A DNA stretch of 64,000 bases, taken from the NCBI GenBank assembly GCA_030538215.1, contig JAUNUM010000003.1, forward strand, positions 1 through 64,000, in the 5' to 3' direction. The DNA comes from Bacteroidia bacterium. Its GTDB lineage: Bacteria > Bacteroidota > Bacteroidia > Bacteroidales > Dysgonomonadaceae. Position numbers and translations under genes: made by a program. Positions 16,898 through 24,708 of the stretch are shown here, one piece after another. The notes beneath the pieces were generated by a model. That model had not been told where the DNA came from and did not search any database. It saw nothing but the letters and a program-made list of their open reading frames with translations. The first letter of the stretch is position 1; every line of letters begins with the position of its first letter.

Positions 16898-17869
16898 TTA
16901 TGCGATAAAAGGGATTAGCAGGTAAAAAACACAATATACAGCTAATACACAGAGCATCATAAAAAAACTTGTTTTGATGTTGATGAAGCACGATTTGATA
17001 ATATCATCGTGCGTGAGTTCGCGGTTGTTTTCTCCAATATACGGTTTTTCTACCAATTTCCCATTATATACGTTTGGTCCGCCAAAACGACATTTTAAAA
17101 CTCCTGCCAATGCCGATTCGGGATAGCCCGAGTTGGGACTGGTGTGCTGCCGTGCATATTTTCTAATAAAGCGAAAACCCCTCGCCGAAGGCGGAAATAG
17201 CACCATGAGAAATGCTGTGAGCCGAGCGGGCAAGTAGTTAGCGCCATCGTCGAGAATACGGGCGGCAAACCATCCAAAATCTTTGTAACGATCGTTTTTG
17301 TAGCCAATCATTGAATCCATTGTATTTACCATCTTGTACGCCATCATCAACGGAACACCGCCAAGAGCGTAGAAAAACATAGGTGCTATAATCCCATCGC
17401 TCAAATTTTCAGCCAATGTTTCCAACGTGGCTGTTCGGATTTGATGAAACGAAAGTTGAGAAGTGTCTCGTCCTACAATCCAACCCAGTTGTTTGCGTGC
17501 GGCGAGCAAATCGTTTTTTTGCACTTCGCGCTCCACTTTCAAGGCTTCGGTAATTAAGCTTCGATTACTGATTGCGTAGAAAAAAAACAATGTATTGACA
17601 ATATTTTTTACCACAAAAAAATCTTTCAGCAGAATTTGTGTTATATACAATATGCTCCATACAAGAATAGTGAGTGCCAGGGCTACAAAAACGCCCTTTT
17701 CTTTTCGGTGTTTTCCCCGATTGAATTTTTGGTCGCAAAGAGCAATCGTATTTCCAAAAAACCGAATGGGATGAGGTAGCCAACGCGGGTCGCCTAAGGC
17801 AGCATCAAGCAGCAATCCGCCAATTAGCGGAATAAGGAAATCTTGATATGTAATAATAAATTCCGACAT
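16898..17869 (-). CDS. cbiB: Adenosylcobinamide-phosphate synthase CbiB
   Basis: A 323-residue inner-membrane enzyme that attaches (R)-1-aminopropan-2-ol phosphate to adenosylcobyric acid. The N-terminal signature LLLDAALGDPRWLPHPIRFFG, the loop GVPLMMAYKMVNTMDSMIGY and the PNSGYPESALAGVLKCRFGGP segment are all present, with about four to five membrane helices. The product of CobD, encoded by the next upstream gene 6 bases away, is its substrate, and CobQ upstream makes the other substrate. Confidence 0.92.
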   Translation of the reverse strand: MSEFIITYQDFLIPLIGGLLLDAALGDPRWLPHPIRFFGNTIALCDQKFNRGKHRKEKGVFVALALTILVWSILYITQILLKDFFVVKNIVNTLFFFYAISNRSLITEALKVEREVQKNDLLAARKQLGWIVGRDTSQLSFHQIRTATLETLAENLSDGIIAPMFFYALGGVPLMMAYKMVNTMDSMIGYKNDRYKDFGWFAARILDDGANYLPARLTAFLMVLFPPSARGFRFIRKYARQHTSPNSGYPESALAGVLKCRFGGPNVYNGKLVEKPYIGENNRELTHDDIIKSCFINIKTSFFMMLCVLAVYCVFYLLIPFIA

Positions 17870-17875
17870 AAAATG

Positions 17876-18898
17876 TTAGCGACTAAGAAATACGTTTATC
17901 GCTTTGATTAATTGCTTGTTTTTCTCTTTTTCTTGTACCGAAAGTCGGAAATATGCCGATGAAAGCCCACGAAAATTGGAAGCATCGCGAATGAGGATGC
18001 CGTGTTTTTCGATAAGGTGTGTTTTGAGTTCAGCAGCAGTTCCTTTTGTTAGGCGCACAAGAAAATAGTTGCATGGAGAAGGAATAACCTCCAGTTGAGA
18101 TATTTGTGCAAGTTGATGCTGAAAATCAGCGGATGCTGCACAAAGCATTTTAACATCGGGCAGTAAATCGGAATGGTTTTTCATAACAAAACTGCCTGCC
18201 TCCAATGCCATAGCATTCACAGTCCACGGTGTGCGCAATGGTTGCAAACGCTCAATAACAGACTCGTGTGCAATTATATATCCTAACCTTAATCCGGGAA
18301 TAGCAAATGTTTTTGTGAGTGAGTGTACGGAAATAAAGTTGGGATATTGCCGATGCAATGGAACAATCGGTACACATTGCGGGCACAATTCGCCGTAGGC
18401 GTTATCTACAATAAAAAATTGTTGAGGATGTTTGTGACAAATAGTTTCGATGGTTTCGAGGGGAACAATGGTTCCATCGGGATTATTAGGAACGGCAAAC
18501 CAAACGGTATCGCTGTTAAAATGGCTATGAGGTTGCAACTCCACGATTGGAAGAAACGATAATTCGTGTCGGTAAAGAGTGCAAGCATCTTCATATTCGG
18601 CAAAAGCCGGAAATGTAATTGTACTTCGCTTGCCTGCAAACAAATGCGCTAGCAAATAAAATGCTTCTGCCGAACCGTTGGTTACTAAGACATTTTTATC
18701 GGAAAGATGGTGATGTGCGGCAATCTGACGAGTGAGCACACGTGCATTCGGATCGGGATAGTTACCAATAAGATGCAAATAATTTGTCAAATAATCGGCA
18801 ATATGTTGCGAAGCATTCCGATAGGGAATGTTAGAACTGAAATCGGCGATTATTTTACCGTTGTAGTCGTATAAGTCGTTGCCGTGACCTGTAAGCAT
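17876..18898 (-). CDS. cobD: L-threonine-O-3-phosphate decarboxylase-like CobD
   Basis: A 340-residue PLP enzyme of aminotransferase fold type I. The start MLTGHGNDLYDYNGKIIADFSSNI resembles CobD and HisC. The PLP lysine is in SVHSLTKTFAIPGLRLGY at about residues 190-207; the NNPDGT segment and the C-terminal IRDASNFRG...YFRLSV complete the fold. CobD makes aminopropanol phosphate from threonine phosphate for CbiB, and the position between cobQ and cbiB supports this over histidinol-phosphate aminotransferase. Start ATG at 18898; 65 bases separate it from the cobQ stop. Confidence 0.9.
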   Translation of the reverse strand: MLTGHGNDLYDYNGKIIADFSSNIPYRNASQHIADYLTNYLHLIGNYPDPNARVLTRQIAAHHHLSDKNVLVTNGSAEAFYLLAHLFAGKRSTITFPAFAEYEDACTLYRHELSFLPIVELQPHSHFNSDTVWFAVPNNPDGTIVPLETIETICHKHPQQFFIVDNAYGELCPQCVPIVPLHRQYPNFISVHSLTKTFAIPGLRLGYIIAHESVIERLQPLRTPWTVNAMALEAGSFVMKNHSDLLPDVKMLCAASADFQHQLAQISQLEVIPSPCNYFLVRLTKGTAAELKTHLIEKHGILIRDASNFRGLSSAYFRLSVQEKEKNKQLIKAINVFLSR

Positions 18899-18963
18899 AA
18901 TTAAGATTTACAATTTGAGATTAGTAACGCCAACAAAAAAACAAAACAGCTTCCAATAGTTTT

Positions 18964-20439
18964 TTATCTTTTCAAGCATTTATACACATACTCCATATCA
19001 ACATTCTCCCGAATAATATCTGCCAATTGATCATACCCTTCCTCCTTTCGGGCTTTGTAATCGGCTGTTGAAACATAATCGGGGCGCACTTCACGCAACA
19101 CAAGATTAATAACGTCCGCATTGTCAAAAATACCGTGAATATAAGTTCCCCACGTGCGGACGTTGAGATAATATCCATCTTCTTCACCGTTACTCATGCG
19201 ACAAAGTGGCCGATTGGCAGGTGTATGTCCGGCATGAATTTCATAACCTTCGCCACGAGTATCGGTTTCTATGAATGAAAACAAACATTGGCGGGTTTGT
19301 TTTTCGCTCGTTAAAGTAGTTGTTACAGGAAGAATGCCTAAGCCCGGAAGTGAAAGAATATTACCCTCTACGCCCTCGGGATCTCGCACCTCATCGCCCA
19401 TAATTTGGTAACCGCCGCAAATGCCATATACAGGTTTATCTGCTTTGTGATGGGCAATAATAACGTTGTCGAGCTGTTTTTCGCGTAAGATTTTCAAATC
19501 GGATAACGTGTTTTTTGAACCGGGAATAATGATAATATCTGCCTGCGAAAGACTTGTCGCATTATCGGAGTAATAAAGGTTTACGCCCGATGTTTGCTCC
19601 AGCATATTAAAATCGGTGAAGTTGGATAAGTGTTTGAGTAATACCACACCAATATTGATTTTTCCTTGTTCGAAACTTGATTTTTTTTGCTCGATAACTA
19701 CACCATCCTCTTGCTCTATAAATAATCCTTGACAATAAGGAACAATACCCACAACCGGTTTTCCGGTAAGATCTTCCAGTATTTTTTTGCCTTTTTCGAA
19801 CAGTTTAATATCGCCTCGAAATTTATTGATGATGATACCTTTAATAGCTTCTCGTTCGACTTGCGGTAAGAGTTGTATGGTGCCGTAAACGCTGGCGAAA
19901 ACACCGCCTTTGTCAATATCGGCAACCAAAAATGTAGCAGCCTGAGTGCGCAAAGCCACGCGCATATTCACGATATCTTTGTCCCACAGGTTTATTTCCG
20001 AAATACTGCCCGCACCCTCAATAACAATGGGATTGTATTGCGCCGAAAGTCGGTCGAACGACAGCATTACTTCTTCAAATAGCGCATCTCGGTCAGTCTC
20101 ATTGAAGTATTCCGTGGCGGTTTTGTTGCCCGATGGTTTTCCGTTAAGCACAATTTGCGAAGTGAGGTAATTGGTGGGTTTCAGCAATACGGGATTCATT
20201 TCCACCAAACAATCGATACCGCACGCTTCGGCCTGAACAGCTTGAGCACGGCCAATTTCGAGGTTGTTTTTTGTCGCGTAGCTGTTGAGCGACATATTTT
20301 GCGCCTTGAATGGCGCAGGTGCATATCCATCTTGCCGGAGGACACGGCAAAATCCAGTGTTTATAACCGATTTTCCAACATCGGAACCTGTGCCGACAAA
20401 CATAATAGGACGGAGAGATTGCATGTTTTCTTTATTCAT
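18964..20439 (-). CDS. cobQ: Cobyric acid synthase CobQ/CbiP
   Basis: A 491-residue glutamine-dependent amidase that converts adenosylcobyrinic a,c-diamide to adenosylcobyric acid by four amidations. The N-terminal P-loop-like domain has FVGTGSDVGKSVINTGFCR at about residues 14-32 and PFKAQNMSLNSY. The C-terminal glutamine amidotransferase domain has its cysteine in VYGICGGYQIMGDEV at about 335-350 and a histidine in TWGTYIHGIFDN. The start codon overlaps the cobC stop by 4 bases, showing translational coupling. Confidence 0.95.
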   Translation of the reverse strand: MNKENMQSLRPIMFVGTGSDVGKSVINTGFCRVLRQDGYAPAPFKAQNMSLNSYATKNNLEIGRAQAVQAEACGIDCLVEMNPVLLKPTNYLTSQIVLNGKPSGNKTATEYFNETDRDALFEEVMLSFDRLSAQYNPIVIEGAGSISEINLWDKDIVNMRVALRTQAATFLVADIDKGGVFASVYGTIQLLPQVEREAIKGIIINKFRGDIKLFEKGKKILEDLTGKPVVGIVPYCQGLFIEQEDGVVIEQKKSSFEQGKINIGVVLLKHLSNFTDFNMLEQTSGVNLYYSDNATSLSQADIIIIPGSKNTLSDLKILREKQLDNVIIAHHKADKPVYGICGGYQIMGDEVRDPEGVEGNILSLPGLGILPVTTTLTSEKQTRQCLFSFIETDTRGEGYEIHAGHTPANRPLCRMSNGEEDGYYLNVRTWGTYIHGIFDNADVINLVLREVRPDYVSTADYKARKEEGYDQLADIIRENVDMEYVYKCLKR

Positions 20440-20960
20440 TTTTCTATCATCACTACTTGTCCATACACTACAGGCGTATCGAAAGCTTTTTCTACAGAAT
20501 AATTTTCTAATACGATGAGAAACGCCCTAATTATTCCGGCATGCGTAACAATCAATATATTTTCATCGTTTTGTGGCAAGTGTTCAATAAAATCTCTAAC
20601 ACGATGAAGCATTATTGCAAACGATTCGCCCTGTGGACACAACGTATTCACATAATCATTAAACCATTGCTTGCCTTCGTCTAATGCATAAATTTCGTTC
20701 CATGCTTTGCGTTCCCATTCGCCAAAATTATACTCTTTGATTCGGGCATCAACAATAATTTCATCCGACAACTCATTTGCCAGCATTACACATCTTTTTA
20801 GCGGACTGCTATATGTTTTATCGAATTTAATACCGTGTAATCGATTTTTTACATCGGCAAGTTCCTGTGGAAACGTATCGGCAAGCTCCACATCCGATTG
20901 CCCATAACAAATGCCTTTCGGCATATCCACACTTGTATGTCGTACCAAATAAATTCGCAT
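20436..20960 (-). CDS. cobC: Alpha-ribazole phosphatase CobC
   Basis: A 174-residue histidine phosphatase. The catalytic motif is YLVRHTSVD at residues 4-12, and KTYSSPLKRCVMLANEL and LIVTHAGIIRAF hold the other conserved arginine and histidine. The segment PKGICYGQSDVELADTF is typical of CobC. It removes the 5' phosphate from alpha-ribazole phosphate or adenosylcobalamin phosphate. It sits between cobS, one base away, and cobQ, overlapping 4 bases. A second histidine phosphatase is encoded at 27178-27753. Confidence 0.88.
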   Translation of the reverse strand: MRIYLVRHTSVDMPKGICYGQSDVELADTFPQELADVKNRLHGIKFDKTYSSPLKRCVMLANELSDEIIVDARIKEYNFGEWERKAWNEIYALDEGKQWFNDYVNTLCPQGESFAIMLHRVRDFIEHLPQNDENILIVTHAGIIRAFLIVLENYSVEKAFDTPVVYGQVVMIEK

Positions 20961-20961
20961 T

Positions 20962-21717
20962 TTAAATGTAAGCTATAACTCCAACGTATGTTGCGTAAAA
21001 TGCAATTTCGCAAAATTGTTGCATTGTACCCAAAATGTCGCCAGTAAATCCTCCAATCTTCTTATCTACATAACGTTTCAAGGCAAAAAAGATAATCAAA
21101 TAAACAACAATTGCACTTACAGCAACAACCCATGAAACAAGAAATAACGGAAGGGCGCTTAATACCAATGCCGTAATAAAGGTTGTGTGCGACAACGGAT
21201 TGCGCGAGTGGGACGATTTACTTTGCTCCATTCGGGCATAGGTGGACGACTTTACTAAAAGCACTGCCATAAACCTACTCGACGCATGTGCCGCAATCAG
21301 TGCCACAGGTAGTTGAGCGGTTTCGATGGAGAGAAGAAGTGCGAATTTTGCAAGAAAAAGAAAAATAAGCGCTATTACTCCGTAAGCCCCAACGTAACTG
21401 TCTTTCATTATTTCCAAGATACGCTCTTTGGTATATCCGCCGCCAAAACCATCGAAAAAGTCGGAAACGCCATCTTCGTGCAACGCTCCCGTGATTGCCA
21501 CCATCGAAATTATAGTTGCCACAACGGAAACCGATTGCGGAAAAACAAGATTCGACAATATGAAAATAATAGCACCAACAGCCCCCACGATAATTCCGAC
21601 CAAAGGGAAAAATCGCAATGACTGCGTGAGATTCTCTTCCGAATAATCGATTTTTCCTACCGGTATGCGGCTATAAAATTGCAACGCGTGGAAAAAAAGA
21701 TTGAGTTGATGTTTCAT
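20962..21717 (-). CDS. cobS: Adenosylcobinamide-GDP ribazoletransferase CobS
   Basis: A 251-residue inner-membrane cobalamin synthase with about six membrane helices. The aspartate-rich active-site motif is GALHEDGVSDFFDGFGGGYTK at about residues 78-98, followed by RILEIMKDSYVGAYGV. It joins AdoCbi-GDP with alpha-ribazole (phosphate), the last major step of nucleotide-loop assembly. CobT (upstream, 117 bases) and CobC (downstream) act immediately before and after it. Confidence 0.93.
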   Translation of the reverse strand: MKHQLNLFFHALQFYSRIPVGKIDYSEENLTQSLRFFPLVGIIVGAVGAIIFILSNLVFPQSVSVVATIISMVAITGALHEDGVSDFFDGFGGGYTKERILEIMKDSYVGAYGVIALIFLFLAKFALLLSIETAQLPVALIAAHASSRFMAVLLVKSSTYARMEQSKSSHSRNPLSHTTFITALVLSALPLFLVSWVVAVSAIVVYLIIFFALKRYVDKKIGGFTGDILGTMQQFCEIAFYATYVGVIAYI

Positions 21718-21834
21718 AAATTCCTTCCGAGCTCCCCAAAAGAGAGGAGTTCAATAGTTGAGTTTTTCATTTTGCTTGCTTTTTCATTATTGGTGGCTTC
21801 TAAGTATCATCAAACAATAATTCTTATCAGCTAC

Positions 21835-22845
21835 TTATCTGTTTTTTTCTACATCAAACACTTCGGCTTCATCAAAACTTGCCATTTCGTTCAGGAAAAT
21901 TAATGCCGATTGTAAAATGGGATAAGCCAATGCTACTCCCGTTCCTTCACCCAAACGTAAATCGAGATGTAGCACAGGATCACCTTTCAAGTATTCAACC
22001 ATGGAGCGATGTCCGCGTTCGTTGGAAGCATGGCAAAAAATTACATTGTTGAGCACATCGGGCTGCATTTCGTAAGCTGTAAGAAAGCCGGATGTGGTAA
22101 TGAATCCGTCGGCTAAAATAAGCATATTCAGTCTTTTAGCTTCAAGCACAGCGCCCGTAATCATTGCAATTTCCAATCCGCCAAATGTAGCCAGTATTTC
22201 GAGTGGTGTATTGGGATTATATTTTTCGGCAACTTGCTTCAAAATATTGTATTTGTGTTGCAGTCCGGTATCGGTAAGTCCTGCACCTCTGCCAATACAT
22301 TCTTCGAGCGGGATGTGAGCCAACTTGTTCAGCAAAAGCGAAGCAGGCGATGTATTGCCGATACCCATTTCGCCAAAACCAATTACATTGCAGCCGCGTT
22401 CAAATTCCTGACGCACACACTCGGCGCCTTTATCCATTGCCTGACGACAAAGTTCTAAGCTCATTGCCGGTTCGTGCAGCATATTCTTTGTGCCGTAAGC
22501 CAATTTATGGTTTTCTACGTTACAACTTTCAGGAAAATCGTAATCTACACCGGCATCAATAACACGCAGGTGGATGTTATGTTGCCTTGAAAATACGTTG
22601 ATGCCGGCACCACCGTTTACGAAATTCATAACCATTTGCCATGTAATTTCTTTGGGACAAGGGCTTACACCTTCATCGGCAATGCCATGGTCGGCAGCAA
22701 AAACCAAAATGGCAGGATTTTTAAGCTCCGGAGTAAGCGTATTTTGAATGGTGCCTATTTTTAGGGCAATTCTCTCCAATTTTCCCAATGAACCTAAGGG
22801 CTTAGTGCGAGTGTCGATTTTTTTTTGTAAAGATTCTGTTGTCAT
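21835..22845 (-). CDS. cobT: Nicotinate-nucleotide--dimethylbenzimidazole phosphoribosyltransferase CobT
   Basis: A 336-residue enzyme that makes alpha-ribazole phosphate from a lower-ligand base and nicotinate mononucleotide. Family motifs: VFAADHGIADEGVSPCP at about 47-63, IGFGEMGIGNTSPASLL at about 155-172, GRGAGL, and the C-terminal LRLGEGTGVALAYPIL holding the catalytic glutamate. A -7 box TAACTTTG at 22911-22904 suggests a promoter of its own in the 116-base gap after the DUF4198 gene. Confidence 0.95.
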   Translation of the reverse strand: MTTESLQKKIDTRTKPLGSLGKLERIALKIGTIQNTLTPELKNPAILVFAADHGIADEGVSPCPKEITWQMVMNFVNGGAGINVFSRQHNIHLRVIDAGVDYDFPESCNVENHKLAYGTKNMLHEPAMSLELCRQAMDKGAECVRQEFERGCNVIGFGEMGIGNTSPASLLLNKLAHIPLEECIGRGAGLTDTGLQHKYNILKQVAEKYNPNTPLEILATFGGLEIAMITGAVLEAKRLNMLILADGFITTSGFLTAYEMQPDVLNNVIFCHASNERGHRSMVEYLKGDPVLHLDLRLGEGTGVALAYPILQSALIFLNEMASFDEAEVFDVEKNR

Positions 22846-22903
22846 TATGTATATTATTTTTTGTGCGGTGCTTTAGGCAGAATTTATTCGATTTTTGAAG
22901 CCA

Positions 22904-22911
22904 CAAAGTTA
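22904..22911 (-). promoter_or_regulatory. -7 box before cobT
   Basis: On the minus strand the box reads TAACTTTG, an exact TAnnTTTG, 59 bases before the cobT start. The -33 element is not clear. It may give cobT-S-C-Q-D-cbiB expression independent of the riboswitch. Confidence 0.45.
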
Positions 22912-22961
22912 CAGATATTTTTCAATATTTTATTTCCCATCCTTTGCTCAACAACCTTGTT

Positions 22962-23792
22962 TTAATGCTGATGCATAGCCGGACCAAACGTTGGATGAAC
23001 CTCTAATGTAAGTGAAGAGTTGTAACTTTCCCAAAGAAAATCGTTTAGTTTTTTATGAACGGTTACAAACAGCAGTACCAATCCGGCTTGTTTAGGCGTA
23101 AAGGTGAAGGTGCCGTCTGAGTCGGAGTGAATATTACTTTCTCTTTCGTTTTCAACATCATATAAATCACCGTGACGATGTTTCAGGTAATGTTCGTTGT
23201 TGTAAGCCACAACAATACGTGCGTTTTTAACCGGCATTCCGTTGTTTAAAACACGAAACGAAAGTGTGCCACCTAAACTCAAACTATGAGGAGAAGAAAG
23301 TGGTATAATTTCTACACCCGTGTTTAGTGGTTTTGGTGAATAGTCGGGGTTGCCTTTTGCTACGTAAGTGTCGGCGCTGTTGTAGTAATTCAACTCAATT
23401 TTATGTCCGGCAAACCGCAATGTGTCATCCGAAAAATAAAGTTTCCCTTCGGGTGTTTCTACGCCCCGATAACGTGGTCCTTTTCTTATGCCGGTGTTGA
23501 TACGATAAGTTCCGTTTTCCACAATATCGGGTTCCAGATAAACTGCGCCTTTGGTTTTTGCAACGGGAGTAAGTTCGGTTTTACTACCATTGGGATTGAT
23601 CATCCAAAAGTGGGGCGATGTCATAGCGAAATCTGCTTGAAATGGAAATTCGGTATAAGATGATTCGATAACCAGTCTGTTGTGAAGTACTAAAAACTGA
23701 TTGGGTTTTAAGAAAGGCACGTGTGCTCTTGCCGAAATAGCAATGACCGAAAATGTCAAGGCACAGAAAAATATTTTAAGTTTTGTATTCAT
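22962..23792 (-). CDS. DUF4198 periplasmic protein in the B12 cluster
   Basis: A 276-residue exported protein. The signal peptide LKIFFCALTFSVIAISARA should be cut before HVPFLKPNQF, leaving histidine as the first mature residue. The DUF4198 fold follows: an N-terminal beta domain (YLEPDIVENGTYRINTG) and a C-terminal Ig-like domain (GTLSFRVLNNGMPVKNARI, then SDSDGTFTFTPKQAGLVLL). The protein ends in HQH and has a further HRHGD. DUF4198 proteins often accompany nickel or cobalt uptake genes, so a cobalt-handling role between cobU and cobT is plausible; no metal site is proven. Confidence 0.8.
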   Translation of the reverse strand: MNTKLKIFFCALTFSVIAISARAHVPFLKPNQFLVLHNRLVIESSYTEFPFQADFAMTSPHFWMINPNGSKTELTPVAKTKGAVYLEPDIVENGTYRINTGIRKGPRYRGVETPEGKLYFSDDTLRFAGHKIELNYYNSADTYVAKGNPDYSPKPLNTGVEIIPLSSPHSLSLGGTLSFRVLNNGMPVKNARIVVAYNNEHYLKHRHGDLYDVENERESNIHSDSDGTFTFTPKQAGLVLLFVTVHKKLNDFLWESYNSSLTLEVHPTFGPAMHQH

Positions 23793-23807
23793 TGTTTGTT
23801 TAGTTTT

Positions 23808-24320
23808 TTATCCTTTAATCTTTACGGGTATTCCTGATACGATGAAATAAACCTCATCGGCTGTTGTGGCGATATGTTGATTCATCCAACCTTGCAGGTC
23901 TGTGAAGTGGCGAGACATTTCGTTGGAGGCGTGCAGGCTCATGCCTATCTCGTTGCTCACAACAATGAGTGTGAAATCTTGCTCAATGAATTTGCTCCAC
24001 TCTCGTTTAGCTTCGTCTAACGAAAGATTTAGTTTGTATTCGTTGTCGTGAAAAATATTTGTTAACCAGAGTGTTACACAATCCATCAATACGGTTTTTC
24101 CGTTTAAATTGTGGTTGCTGAGTAGCTTTTCCTCTTCGAGTGTAGTCCACATATCGCCGCGATCGGCTTGGTGGCGACGTATTCGCTCTTTAAAATCCTC
24201 ATCCCAATGCCGTGCAGTAGCCAAATAGCAAGGATTAGCCGAAAGACTTTCGGCTAATCCTTGCGCGAACGAGCTTTTGCCCGAACGTTGTCCACCTGTT
24301 ATGAAAATTATTTTTCGCAT
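23808..24320 (-). CDS. cobU: Adenosylcobinamide kinase / guanylyltransferase CobU
   Basis: A 170-residue bifunctional enzyme that phosphorylates adenosylcobinamide and then attaches GMP. The P-loop FITGGQRSGKSSFAQGLAES is at residues 5-24. The guanylylated histidine is expected in ATARHWDEDFKERIRRHQADR at about 36-56. VSNEIGMSLHASNEMSRHF is the other family signature. It overlaps by 13 bases the DUF4430 gene upstream, so the two are translationally coupled. Confidence 0.94.
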   Translation of the reverse strand: MRKIIFITGGQRSGKSSFAQGLAESLSANPCYLATARHWDEDFKERIRRHQADRGDMWTTLEEEKLLSNHNLNGKTVLMDCVTLWLTNIFHDNEYKLNLSLDEAKREWSKFIEQDFTLIVVSNEIGMSLHASNEMSRHFTDLQGWMNQHIATTADEVYFIVSGIPVKIKG

Positions 24321-24697
24321 TCTTGTTTTTGATCTTTATTGGAGCATACATCTTTTTTGTACATCCATTCTATGGTATCGTTCGGTTTTAGCAAGTATCG
24401 AAAGGCGAGCATTCCCGTTTTTTCGTTGTTTACGCTGTAATACCATGCTTTTTCTCCGATAACGGTACTTATGTCATTAATTGTGCGAACAAAAATATAA
24501 TCTTTTATCGAATGTGTTGTTACATTTGCACAACTTTGTACGGCAAGCAGAGCCGTCATGCCTTCCTGCCAGTTTACTTGAAATGTTTCGGTTGGTTTTT
24601 TGTCTCCGTAATTTACTTTTACGGTTACTTTCTGTTGAGCTTGCAAAGTGATAGCAAACAGACTTGCTATTAGAAAAGTAATAATTTTTTGATTCAT
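24308..24697 (-). CDS. DUF4430 (transcobalamin-like C-terminal domain) secreted protein
   Basis: A 129-residue protein with a signal peptide (IITFLIASLFAITLQAQ) and a domain at about 22-115 that fits DUF4430, which is related to the C-terminal domain of transcobalamin and intrinsic factor. Key stretches are MTALLAVQSCANVTTHSIKD, GEKAWYYSVNNEKTG and LKPNDTIEWMY. There is no lipobox, so it is predicted to be periplasmic and soluble. It is 11 bases from btuB and overlaps cobU, inside a riboswitch-controlled unit, which makes a corrinoid-binding role likely but unproven. Confidence 0.75.
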   Translation of the reverse strand: MNQKIITFLIASLFAITLQAQQKVTVKVNYGDKKPTETFQVNWQEGMTALLAVQSCANVTTHSIKDYIFVRTINDISTVIGEKAWYYSVNNEKTGMLAFRYLLKPNDTIEWMYKKDVCSNKDQKQECEK

Positions 24698-24708
24698 TGC
24701 GTTATGTT

